Shown in pieces: positions 34,095 through 43,775 of a stretch of 64,000 nt of DNA. The position numbers and the translations under genes were made by a program. How positions within the stretch are numbered: position 1 is the stretch's first letter; every line of letters starts with the position of its first letter. The DNA comes from Micrasema longulum. Taxonomy: Eukaryota; Arthropoda; Insecta; Trichoptera; Brachycentridae. The stretch is from positions 1-64,000 of the forward strand of contig JAGVSM010001676.1 of NCBI GenBank assembly GCA_022494885.1, read 5' to 3'. Under the pieces are notes generated by a model, which had not been told where the DNA came from, did no database searches, and saw only the letters and a list, made by a program, of their open reading frames with translations.

Positions 34095-34770
34095 TAACAA
34101 ATTACAACAGAGATGAAGAACATTTAGGAGAAGGTAATATAGAAGTCCAGGCATCTACAGGGCTTATGACCTGTCAATGGCTGGTTTAAGTGGCCACTTT
34201 ACACACTGTGTAACATTCATTATTCTGCCTATATTTGAACATCTATATTCATTCAATTCTTTCATCTGTTGATGTTTGTGAAGTTAAAGAGCTGAAACCT
34301 TTGTTTATGCGGGTGAGATTCATCAAAGGATTCATTGAAGGAATATAGATGTTCAAATATAGGCAGAATGGTGATTGTTACACAGTGTGTAAAGTGGCCA
34401 CTAACCAGCCATTGACAGGTCATAAGCCCTGTAGATGCCTGGACTTCTATATTACCTTCTCTTAAATGTTCTTACATTTTTATTTTTTTTTGCACCACAA
34501 CAGGCCAGGAGGCCTAATTACAGTGGTGAATTACATCACAGAGCACCCAGGCTTGAGAAAAATCACATTTTAATTTTTTGTGTTTTCACCGGGAATCGAA
34601 CCCGGAACCTTCCGTGCGTGGGTCAAGCGTCTTGACCACTACACCACGGAGGCCGCCATTCTTCGCCGTTCTTCATCTCTGTTGTAATATGTTAATATAA
34701 ACAGCTCCCCAGGGAGTTGAATCCAGTCCTTGTCCACAAAAATTTGGACAAACTCAAAATATTGTTAACA
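34095..34770. repeat. Family R, full inverted copy split by a SINE
   Basis: The arms 34095-34316 and 34335-34770 are inverted copies around a short centre near 34320-34335. The right arm is interrupted at about 34484-34657 by a SINE inserted into the sequence that otherwise reads AAATGTTCTTCATCTC. GTTCTT on both sides of the SINE is a likely target duplication. Lies in the 1.7 kb intron of the PDZ gene. Confidence 0.75.
34484..34657 (-). mobile_element. SINE A (tRNA-derived), full copy
   Basis: Inverted, it begins GGCGGCCTCCGTGGTGTAGT with A-box-like TGGTGTAGTGG and B-box GGTTCGATTCCC. A body with ACTGTAATTAGGCCTCCTGG and a poly-A tail follow. It is inserted in a family R element; GTTCTT flanks both sides. 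Confidence 0.82.
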
Positions 34771-34774
34771 TCTA

Positions 34775-35515
34775 GTCGATTATAAAAAATATAATTTTAA
34801 TAGAAAATCCCGCTAAGCCTCTAAGCAGGGGCTTGTGAGCACGTGGGAAGGGGGGATATGGAAAGAAGTTATGATACACCACAACACCCAGTAGCTCGAT
34901 CACAAATAACTATCAACGTGCTAATAAGCGTTGAATGCGACGTGACAACTATTTCTTTTTGTTTGTTTATCGTATTCGCAATCACAATGGAACATCCGTG
35001 AACACCTAATACTAACGATTATTAAAGAGCGCTCTCATGTAAAGTTGAAGAAAATCACATACATCGTTGTCAAAAAATGAGATTTTGAGATATAACGTTT
35101 TTAAACAATGGCGTGGAGCAGAGGTGATGATGATGATGCTGATGTTCGGTGATGTTCCAACAGAGCATGGTCACCGCAAGTCTCCTCAAGAATTATAAGT
35201 ACTTCAGCTGCAGATTAAAAGAGAAAAGTAATGCATAAAACTCCCCGTAAATGCTCTTTTTTGGATATGAAATTCGACATGTTTAACGCTATGAAAAAAT
35301 ATTTTATTTACACTTAGGAGGAATAACACATACCGTTATTTCAAGCCTAATGGTGTAGCTTTTTGATAAAGTTGGCTGTCGTATTGCCAGATGTAAAAAA
35401 TTTAAGATTACAACATCTGTCGGGAAACAGCGAGAACTTATTTAAATCCCTGATATATTTTTTTAAATAAAAAGAAATATTTGCGTTCTTATGATTTACC
35501 CAAATATTTAATTTT
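34775..35515. other. Intron DNA of the PDZ gene, nothing recognised
   Basis: Contains a short ATGATGATGATG run at 35128. No repeat boundary was found. Confidence 0.35.
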
Positions 35516-35648
35516 GAGGGCCATTTTCAACGAGTTGTAAATAACTCACTATTAGAAAATGGAATCAAGTTGGGGTTCAGTGGGATTCGAACCACGGACC
35601 TTTGGTCCGTGAGTCCGAGACACCAGCCACAGGACCACAACCCGATTT
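35516..35648 (-). mobile_element. SINE B (second tRNA-derived family), copy 1
   Basis: Inverted: a GTGGTCCTGTGGCTGGTGTC A-box region, ACGGACC anticodon-arm-like palindrome and B-box GGTTCGAATCCC, then a body with the short hairpin GAGTTATTTACAACTCG. No poly-A tail is present. Its boundary is about 110 bases upstream of the PDZ gene acceptor at 35756. Confidence 0.65.
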
Positions 35649-35756
35649 GTATATATATTTTTTTAATGTACACCGATTCTTCCTTAGACCAAGATATTGT
35701 TTTTAGCAATAAATGCCCCGAAGTGAAGAAGATTTAAATAAATAATACAATTTCAG

Positions 35757-35959
35757 GTGACCGGATCAACAGTGTGACTATATCCTTCCGGCACATGGTG
35801 TATGAGGACGCAGTGGCCATCTTGTCGTACGCCAGTCCCTACGAGTTGCGGCTGGAGGTGGAGGAGGGCGGCGGCGCTGGGACAGGGGGGGACGCCCCCC
35901 GCGTTCCTCTAGTCCATCCCAAGCTGTCGAGGGCAGCGTCCCATGCGGACGTCAACGAC
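35757..35959 (+). CDS. PDZ-domain (AHNAK-like) gene, exon with the second half of the PDZ domain
   Basis: The acceptor is TTTCAG at 35751-35756 and the donor GTGAGT at 35960. Two bases complete the split glycine codon; 67 codons follow and end in phase 0. The protein begins GDRINSVTISFRHMVYEDAV and continues AILSYASPYELRLEVE, which supplies the last strands and the second helix of a PDZ fold. The Y-EDA--IL-Y--PY pattern resembles the PDZ domain of AHNAK-family giant scaffold proteins more than PSD-95-type PDZs; that resemblance is from memory and untested. A glycine- and proline-rich linker follows. The preceding 1.7 kb intron holds an inverted-repeat element with a SINE inserted in it, plus a second SINE type close to this acceptor. 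Confidence 0.85.
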
Positions 35960-36194
35960 GTGAGTTACTAGAGACATCTTAATCCAAATATTGCTTTAGT
36001 TAAATGTATGTTCATCCACTCCTGGAGTATGGCTATTGAATCTGGGCCCCGGTTATGATGTCATATATATGTTATAAAGTCAAAAGAGTTATTTTCGACT
36101 GTCTAATAAAGTATAATCGAAATTTATGAAAATTTTAAGTATCTTAGATAGAAACCATGTCTGACACAGAAAAGTAGCCAGAAACTAGAAGAAA

Positions 36195-36535
36195 ATACAG
36201 ATGAAAGACCGATGCTCGGTATATGTCTAAGAGACAGAATAAGAAATGAAGAAAGTAGGTGTCAAACCGGAGTTGTAGATATCATGGATCATGCAGAAAA
36301 ATTTCATTGGCAGTGGGCAGGACACTTGGCGACACAAAATAGTGACAGTTGGACCCCCTAAATAATAAAATGGAGACCATGGGCGAACAAAAGAGGCATT
36401 AGAAGGCCACTAAAAAGATGGGACGACGACATTGCCTCGATTGCCGGCAGAACATGGACGATAAAAGCGGGTGATGGAAAGTAGTAGAAACGTTTGGAAG
36501 AGGCCTTTATCCAGCTGTGAAGAAGAAGCATATAT
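36195..36535 (+). pseudogene. RTE/BovB-type C-terminal remnant
   Basis: In shifting frames: MLGICLRDRIRNEESRC-like codons, FHWQWAGHLATQNSDSW, RWDDDIASIAGRTW and RLEEAFIQL. This is the last 110 residues of the RTE protein. It lies in the intron before the giant exon. Confidence 0.75.
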
Positions 36536-37369
36536 TGTAGTTTTAATGAAAAAATTAAAAATCGTTTATCGGATTTGTGGAGGTAGTGTTTTTACTGTTA
36601 GTTTGAGTTAGGTAGTTATTTAGCCAGTAAGTTATTTTACAGAAATGTCATTTGGAGTCTCTTAAAATGTGCGTTCTAAAATAACTATATTTGCGCTTCA
36701 ATTAAATAATGGTTGATTCAATTCAGTCTGTTTGCGCAGATGGTTGTAATATTTCCCTAATATTTGCAGATAATTTCGCGACGGTTATAAATTATACACA
36801 CAATGGGATAGAATGATTACCTGACATGTTGTTATCTGTGAACATTCAAACAGAAATGAATTAAGATTAGTGTTAGGTAATCCTTAAGTGTTTTGAAAAA
36901 TACCAACGGATAATCGTTTGAAGATTATATGTCTTAAAGTTAAAATAATGATAACTACGCACTTAGAACATACAAAATAATGATAACTACGCACTTAGAA
37001 CATACAGAATAATGATAAATTTGAGTTCATTTAGAGGTGAACCTTTCCATGATAAAACGTTGCGTTTTCGACTCAAAAGTTAATGTCCTAACAATCATTC
37101 ACAAATATTTGAATTTTTTATAAAACATTCAAATTGATTTTCAATTGTATGAAACTTTATAATGTTTCTCATAATTTTATTTTATTTTATTTATTATGTA
37201 TACGGCCTAAGCCAATTACAACAGTTATATGAAGAAACATATGTACAAGAAATCGAACAAAAAGAATATGAAACTATGCGGCAAAGACAAACAAGGGCAA
37301 TAAAATAATGGTTTACAATATATTCAAGAACATGATTAACATACAAGATTTCATGATAACCAATGCCAA
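36536..37369. other. Intron DNA of the PDZ gene
   Basis: Contains the 32-bp tandem duplication listed separately; otherwise nothing is recognised. Confidence 0.35.
36942..37019. repeat. 32-bp tandem duplication
   Basis: The unit AATGATAACTACGCACTTAG plus AACATACAAA occurs at 36942-36973 and 36974-37005, with a third partial unit to 37019. Confidence 0.8.
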
Positions 37370-37995
37370 TCCATCTTCAAGATGTTAGGATTTGTTCTAC
37401 GTACTGCTAGGGTTTTTGAAAATACCCGCGTACTGAGAACTCTTTACAACTCCTTGGTGCGAAGTAGACTCGAGAGTGGCTCGATGATTTGGGGGCCACA
37501 TGAACTGAAGTACTTACGATAGTGAAAACCCAAAAGAAGTTTCTGAGATATCTCTACATGAGAGAGTGCGGGTATTATCCTTGGCTCTACCCGACCGAGT
37601 TTCTCCAGGGGATGCTCGGCTTCAACAGTTTGAAGACTAGAAGGAATGTGTTTTTAAATACACATTTTTATCGATTGTTGCGCGGTATGATCGATGATTC
37701 TGAGATTATGATGAGCATTGGTTTGTATGTTCCTGATAATTACCTAAGACAGCGTCAGCATAGATTGTTTCATATTCCGATATACAGGACCACCCTGCTG
37801 TTGGAAGGGCTTCCGCTATGCTGAACAACATCGCTCTGGATATTGATCTGTTCTATGTATCCAAAGGGGTTTTCTGGAGCAGGATTCTCCTACTACATTG
37901 ACACGAATCTCTTTCATGTATTTTTTTCTTTTTTATAATATGTACGCATTGAATATATGTTTGTAATGTATATGTTATATTTAAATAAATGGATT
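37370..37995 (+). pseudogene. Jockey-like RT C-terminus with 3' end, copy 1 of 3
   Basis: FVLRTARVFENTRVLRTLYN, SLVRSRLESGSMIWGPHEL, then the open frame 37522-37824 with DSEIMMSIGLYVPDNYLRQR. A 3' region with TTTTTTATAATATGTACGCA ends near 37990. Copies at 50760 and 59020 share these blocks. Confidence 0.78.
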
Positions 37996-38834
37996 GGATT
38001 GAATTCATCCCACACTGTTTTAATGGTGAAGAGATGTACAACAAGTGTGAAGATCTATCCCAAAGAATCCCAAGTTGTGCAACGAATTGACTAATCTACT
38101 CATTCTGGACATTGGGACGTAAAAACAAAAGATGCTCTTAGAAGATTTAATAAATAGCAGATTTTAACTTCTGGTCACACGGTTGGGAACATGAAAAGAA
38201 ATTTATTGCAACAGAGATGGGACATTACTTATAGCATTAGTATTTTGAAAATGCATTTAAAGTCCATCTTTATTCTTTGTTCCTCCAATAAAGACATATT
38301 GAAAGATTGCTCTGTTTCAAAATATGAATAAGTACTCCTTTGCAAGCCGAGTTACCATGCCACTTTTCTTAGAAAACGGTGTTATCTTTAGTATTAATTA
38401 CGCTTACAGCAAAGGCATTTTTTAGCATTTTCCCCTCTTTTTAGGTATGATTATCTGTGTTCATGTATTACAAAAAAATAATAGTTTATAGAAAACTTTA
38501 CTTCTGTTTTACATAATTATTTTTTTCTACACAGCACTTAGTTTACCCTAAAGATGGCTCCTGCAACGGTATCTGAAACGTCAGAATGAATCCAATGTTC
38601 CAATCCAAGTTTTTATTTATTTATTATGGAAATCGTCCAGTCTTTTATAATTACAAGGTACAAGAGAACAATTTAAAAGTAAGACCAATTACAGATTTCA
38701 CGTTAATTTTTTATGAATACTTCTCCCTCTGGAGAGGGGAAAAAATTCAAATACTAAACAAAAAATAAAAAAGAAAAATATGTTATTGCTATACTTTTAA
38801 TATATGTATTAAATTTGTTTTTATTTGATTTCAG
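37996..38834. other. Intron DNA before the giant exon
   Basis: A weak motif CTAAAGATGGCTCC, then GGTATCTGAAACGTCAG near 38548-38590 resembles the hammerhead-like motif elsewhere. Nothing else is recognised. Confidence 0.35.
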
Positions 38835-41800
38835 CTTGAGAAAGCGACTCGCCATCACCCCACGAGGCCTCAAGCTTCTCCGAACTCCACACTGGAGACC
38901 TCCGTCCACAAGAACACTTCCGCAAGCAGTGCCATAAAGAAGATCATTAGTGACAAAATCAACACTTCTACCCTCGAGAGGCTCAAGCACCATCAACACG
39001 CTCCCAAGGAGAGGAAGGACGGACACATGACAACCCTCGAGAGAGAGAATGAAAAGAATGCCAAGAACAAACATCACATGGAAGTCACCCTAAGACCGGA
39101 CAAGGGACGAGCGCCGGATGTCGACACTAGCCAAATCTCAAAACCAGAAAGAAACAAGAATAGGAACTCAGCGGAATTGATCGTCCCGAACCCCAATCAA
39201 AGAATCTCTTCACCTCCCGATGTTGTCATCATAAAGGACGGAGGTGACAGATACAGTGCCAAAGTAGAAAAAACTGAAGTGCAAAAGAGGGAATCCGACG
39301 CAGGCAAAAAAGGAATGAAATTCGGAATAAGAGTCCTACCGCCAAACGTCCCCGACGACGGCACTGTCATTTCAACCAAAAAACACGATTCTCTTAAGTC
39401 AGGAACAGAAAATGGAAACATCGTCGCGGAAATCAGAAGCATCGACGAAGTAGATAAAAATTTCGCTAATAAAGTTAGTGTGAGCACAGAAGTCGAAACA
39501 ACGAAAGTAAAAGCAACAGCGCCTGTTGTAGCCAAGAGAAGAGAGAAGCCGGTTGCGCCAGTGCCTAACGCGAGAAATCTACCACCGAATAATGTCCCAG
39601 TCAGCCCAGCTCACATCGAAATCAAAATGGAGACGCCGGAAAAGAAAATTGATTATGAGGCATTCAACAGAGATGAATTGAATTCGAGTGGAATCAAAAG
39701 AGACGCTCAAGGAATTCCTCAAGAGATTCCTCAACACATGATGGAGGCTGCAATGTACGCCAGGAATAACAGAAAACAAACAATGGAGACCTCTGTTGAA
39801 AGGCAAAAGCCTGAACCTCCGCCCAAACGAGAGCTTTCAAATATCGAAGTAAAAAATGAAAAGGAATCGGCGGCTAGCAAGGCTAGTAAGAAGTCTAAAG
39901 GCAAAGCTCCTTCGCCTCCAGATCCTTCGAGATCTGAAAACTCAAGTGATACAGAGAGTTCTAACCTAACCCAAGACACAGTTGTCAGTGTGGAAATTAA
40001 GCACCCTAATAGGAGCATGAACTTCACGGACAATTTTAGTGACCGAAGTGACTCAGACATGACATTTACGGATGGGGAGAGACACAATTCCACATTCCTG
40101 CTAGAGTCAAACAGATCCGACGACATGATCCTCGGTAAAATAAATACATCCACTCCTAAGGTGGAAAAGGTGGTCAAAAGAATGCGTCCGGAAATACCGG
40201 CACAAAAACCAAATGACTCACACGATGCTTATGATATGGATCATTACGAATTGAAACCGTATCAAAAGAAAGAGGCAAGCGACTCGTTGAATAATTATTT
40301 CGAAGATTCCAGGAGTATTATTTCGTCGAATCTCGATGGGCATTCTGTTATTTCTCTCAGCCAAGACAGTTTCGCTTCAAATACAATCAGTGAACTGGAC
40401 AAAATCGCAAATGCGTCAACTACTATCGAGTTGAATTCGAGTGATATTACTATTCACAGTTCTCCCACAAATGATTCTGATAATCCCATGCAAGATTTGG
40501 ATGACAATGAACGTAAAGCTGCAAGTCTCGGGGACCTTTCAAGACTCGAGCCCGCTGATAAATCCAACAGGAAACCATCGCAGGGAACATTAGAACGGGC
40601 GCAGAGTTTAGACATCACGTCGGAAGAAGCGAAGATCACGGTTACTGATAAACACGCTCCTCCTAAAAAACGTAAATCTAATTCGGTCTTTGATGGAAAT
40701 TATTATGATGATAATCAAGATAACACGCCGTTAGATTCTAATGAAAATGTCAGTCAGCTATTGGTTCACTCTAAAGAACCACGACTCAGCTTAAACATCA
40801 GCAACATATCGATGGAAGGACTAAACACCTTCCAGAGAAACCGATTGAAGAAATCCTCAGAATGGGGCAATTTGGAAGACGCTATCTTCATGAAAAAAGA
40901 TTTCAGCAACTCCGGTTCTTCTGAAATTGCCAACTCCGCAGAGAACTTGAATCAGTCTGATCTGAGTGCTAAAACTGTTGTGACCGCTGCTTTAGAAGAT
41001 GAAACCGCCAAATTAAACGAGGAGATTAGTAAACTTAAACATACTGCTGGTGAAATAGAAGGAGAGACTATCGAGAAGGTTGTTGGTAAAGTCAACGATG
41101 CGCATGATAAAATCCTAACTCAGCTACCAGAAACCGAGCTTGTTAAATCACAGAAGGAAGTGTTTAAGATCTCTCCGGATATAACAGGTACAGTTTCAAC
41201 TGAACATCAAAAAAATCTTGTGAAACCCGAAATCCAAATCAGAACTAAACAAATGCACGTGGAGACTTATGATATGAGACCAAACTTTGAAATCGGTACT
41301 TACGTTTCAGATCCTAACAACAAATATAAGACCGACAACAGTCCTGTAAGCTCCAGCAGACTTTCTCCAAAACTCGAGGATAAGTTGACGATGATTTATG
41401 ACACTAATATCCCTGACGACATAAAGGTTTCAAGGCATACCTTGGTGAGCAGTTTGGAAAGACCGAAATCTGATTTAATGAAGAAGCTTCTGGCACAGAA
41501 TCCCGCACTCAGCGCTGGCATAGACAAGACAAATACTCCACAAACTGACTTGGAAAAGAATGAACAAATTGAGTCTGCAGTTCTGACAGTTGAAACCCAT
41601 TATGGTGATAAATTGAATGATGCAACTAATCTTGATGTTGGCATTGATAAAAACATAGATTCTAAAACAAATGCAACATCTTTTACGCTGTTGAATCAGC
41701 CTGATATTGTTAACCTGAGAATCAAACAAAATGGACCAGAAGTTGTTACAGAAATTGAAGATCCGTCTAAAATGGAAACAGGATTTATCAGTAATATTAA

Positions 41801-43775
41801 TATTGTCGGAGCCACAGCCAAGAGTGATCCATCTAAAATAAACTTCCGTTTTGATAGTTCTTACCCTGTCACATCTCCAGAAAAGCCTTCCGCAAGAAGC
41901 TTCTTCTCCACTAATGATAACATCGTCACAATTACTACAGATGGAAGTCAGCCTTCTTCAATCATCACAATCGAAGGCGATCCAAATTTACAAAACGTCG
42001 TTGAAAATTTCAGAAATTCCATTGAAATCAATAGCAGCATCGATGAACTCAAAGAGGGTTCTCTAAAAGCGCTGAAAGATCAGACTGAGACAGAGCAAAG
42101 TCTCTACAATGAGATCATTTCCGAATTGCAAAAGGGAGGAGCGGAAGTAACTGAAGAGGAGCCGGTAATTTCAACTTCCACAAGCACTTCAACTTATTTG
42201 GTCGAAGGGAATGATAGAAATATTGGAGGAATGACTCCTTATGTTATTGACACGCAAACTGTAAACCTACCCGGACAGAAAACCGTAACAGTCAGTGTAA
42301 CTGAGGACGAACACGGAAACAAAATTATAACTCAAAATGTAGAGGAAACTGTGACCCGGTTGGTGACTGTCACATCAGCACCTATCGAAGTAGAACAGTA
42401 TACATTTGGAATCATTAAAAACCCCACTGCCGCTGATTTACAGAGAATTGAGGATTCAGATTACAGTGAAAATATTGATTCTAATATAATATCAGAAATT
42501 GAACATCAAAACCCTAACATCAAATTTGTGTCTTCAGAACCCACATATACAAACACGGAGACAATGACAGTCAATGCAAATATGTCAGAAGAAGAAACGA
42601 AAGCCCTGTTAGAAAGGTTAAAAAGCAACCCGCAAATTTTCATGGGAAACCGACACGACACTCCCGGAGTTGTAATCAAAGAAACTAAAATGATTGTGGA
42701 TGATTCTAAAAATGATTTTGACGGCCACTCAGTCATCAAAATGACGCAGGCTTCGTACAAATTCAGGGAAGACGAGGATGTCCATAACCAACCAATCAAA
42801 ATTGTAAAAATGATCGAATCACACGGAAATGTCAGGTTGGAAAACGCGGAAGACTACAACAAGCAAATGGCTGCGGAAGCCGTACACAAGATGGTTGATA
42901 AAATCAACAAATCCAACGGAGAACCTGCGAGAATTGCCGAAAGCATATTTACTAGGAGTGAAACAGAGAGCCACGACAGTCCTGTTGTAAACAGAATGGA
43001 AATCAAATCTTCGAATATCCCTCTTAAAGATTACATTACAGAAATAGAAGTACTGACTCCGCGGACTGAAAAAATCGTTCAGAAAAAACGACAGATCCAT
43101 TCGAACGAACACTTACCTGAAAGGGTAACGACTTACTTCGCCCAACCGACTCGCTTCAGCGAACTTGACATTTCCTTTATGGGAGATTTCTTGAACAACG
43201 AAAGGCGATTTTCCGAAAAGGAAAAACTCGACTCAGAAAAATACGAGCGCAGAAAATCGTACAGCCCTGACACCGTTCAAAACGGAAGAGATCCTTCCCA
43301 CAGAAGAAACTCCAGCGAAGATAAGAAGAGGCACAGCGATTTTGATTTACCGCGGAACACGCACATCAAATTCAGGACGGCGACATACGAGCCGCAAGTA
43401 ACAACGCCCAACAAGCTAACGTCATCTGAAAAACGGTTGTCACAGATAGAAATTTTGAAGTCGAACTTCGAAAAGGGCAGTTCGGAGAGTTTGACTAGCC
43501 CAACACAAGGGAAGCCGTTGGTTTCTACCAAACCGAGCAGCATTCCCGTGAAGCTGCCGGACAAGCCGACATCGCCGCAGAAGAGTACCACGGTCAGTCC
43601 TTCGAAGATTCCCGTCCTCAACAGCCAAAGTCAGAAGAGCGTCAGCCAAGAAAATCTAACAGACAAGAGCCTCAGTATTCACAAGACCTCTCCGCACAGT
43701 AAGCTGACGCCTCCTGCCGGAAACGTAACTATTACCTCAATCAAGAGTAGCTCGCGAAACCCGAGCGGTAAATGA
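38835..43775 (+). CDS. PDZ-domain (AHNAK-like) gene, giant terminal coding exon
   Basis: The acceptor TTTCAG ends at 38834. The frame continues from the phase-0 donor at 35959 through an in-frame ATG at 39027 (probably not the start) to TGA at 43773-43775, giving 1646 codons without a stop. Visible coding exons total about 1827 residues. The sequence is rich in Ser, Lys, Glu, Asp and Asn, with no membrane segment or enzyme motif, so it is probably mostly disordered. Notable parts are a short heptad-like helix near 41010-41120 (ETAKLNEEISKLKHTAGEIE), a nuclear-signal-like PPKKRKS near 40657-40677, a threonine-serine run (TSTSTSTY) near 42170, a conserved-looking block with LPGQKTVTVSVTEDEHGNK near 42270, and a basic Ser/Pro-rich C-terminus. 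A PDZ domain followed by one enormous disordered exon is the layout of AHNAK/periaxin scaffolds. A submembrane scaffold role is inference. Confidence 0.88.
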   Translation, partial: LEKATRHHPTRPQASPNSTLETSVHKNTSASSAIKKIISDKINTSTLERLKHHQHAPKERKDGHMTTLERENEKNAKNKHHMEVTLRPDKGRAPDVDTSQISKPERNKNRNSAELIVPNPNQRISSPPDVVIIKDGGDRYSAKVEKTEVQKRESDAGKKGMKFGIRVLPPNVPDDGTVISTKKHDSLKSGTENGNIVAEIRSIDEVDKNFANKVSVSTEVETTKVKATAPVVAKRREKPVAPVPNARNLPPNNVPVSPAHIEIKMETPEKKIDYEAFNRDELNSSGIKRDAQGIPQEIPQHMMEAAMYARNNRKQTMETSVERQKPEPPPKRELSNIEVKNEKESAASKASKKSKGKAPSPPDPSRSENSSDTESSNLTQDTVVSVEIKHPNRSMNFTDNFSDRSDSDMTFTDGERHNSTFLLESNRSDDMILGKINTSTPKVEKVVKRMRPEIPAQKPNDSHDAYDMDHYELKPYQKKEASDSLNNYFEDSRSIISSNLDGHSVISLSQDSFASNTISELDKIANASTTIELNSSDITIHSSPTNDSDNPMQDLDDNERKAASLGDLSRLEPADKSNRKPSQGTLERAQSLDITSEEAKITVTDKHAPPKKRKSNSVFDGNYYDDNQDNTPLDSNENVSQLLVHSKEPRLSLNISNISMEGLNTFQRNRLKKSSEWGNLEDAIFMKKDFSNSGSSEIANSAENLNQSDLSAKTVVTAALEDETAKLNEEISKLKHTAGEIEGETIEKVVGKVNDAHDKILTQLPETELVKSQKEVFKISPDITGTVSTEHQKNLVKPEIQIRTKQMHVETYDMRPNFEIGTYVSDPNNKYKTDNSPVSSSRLSPKLEDKLTMIYDTNIPDDIKVSRHTLVSSLERPKSDLMKKLLAQNPALSAGIDKTNTPQTDLEKNEQIESAVLTVETHYGDKLNDATNLDVGIDKNIDSKTNATSFTLLNQPDIVNLRIKQNGPEVVTEIEDPSKMETGFISNINIVGATAKSDPSKINFRFDSSYPVTSPEKPSARSFFSTNDNIVTITTDGSQPSSIITIEGDPNLQNVVENFRNSIEINSSIDELKEGSLKALKDQTETEQSLYNEIISELQKGGAEVTEEEPVISTSTSTSTYLVEGNDRNIGGMTPYVIDTQTVNLPGQKTVTVSVTEDEHGNKIITQNVEETVTRLVTVTSAPIEVEQYTFGIIKNPTAADLQRIEDSDYSENIDSNIISEIEHQNPNIKFVSSEPTYTNTETMTVNANMSEEETKALLERLKSNPQIFMGNRHDTPGVVIKETKMIVDDSKNDFDGHSVIKMTQASYKFREDEDVHNQPIKIVKMIESHGNVRLENAEDYNKQMAAEAVHKMVDKINKSNGEPARIAESIFTRSETESHDSPVVNRMEIKSSNIPLKDYITEIEVLTPRTEKIVQKKRQIHSNEHLPERVTTYFAQPTRFSELDISFMGDFLNNERRFSEKEKLDSEKYERRKSYSPDTVQNGRDPSHRRNSSEDKKRHSDFDLPRNTHIKFRTATYEPQVTTPNKLTSSEKRLSQIEILKSNFEKGSSESLTSPTQGKPLVSTKPSSIPVKLPDKPTSPQKSTTVSPSKIPVLNSQSQKSVSQENLTDKSLSIHKTSPHSKLTPPAGNVTITSIKSSSRNPSGK

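Noticed and set aside
34567..34657. A tRNA gene (A-box and B-box with a cloverleaf-like arm on the - strand)
   Set aside because: The tRNA-like part is followed by the same body and tail found at 54912 and 45765, so it is a SINE head. The anticodon region does not form a clean canonical arm.
39027..39029. ATG at 39027 as the start of the giant protein
   Set aside because: The frame is open upstream to an excellent acceptor at 38834, and the phase matches the PDZ exon, so this ATG is internal.
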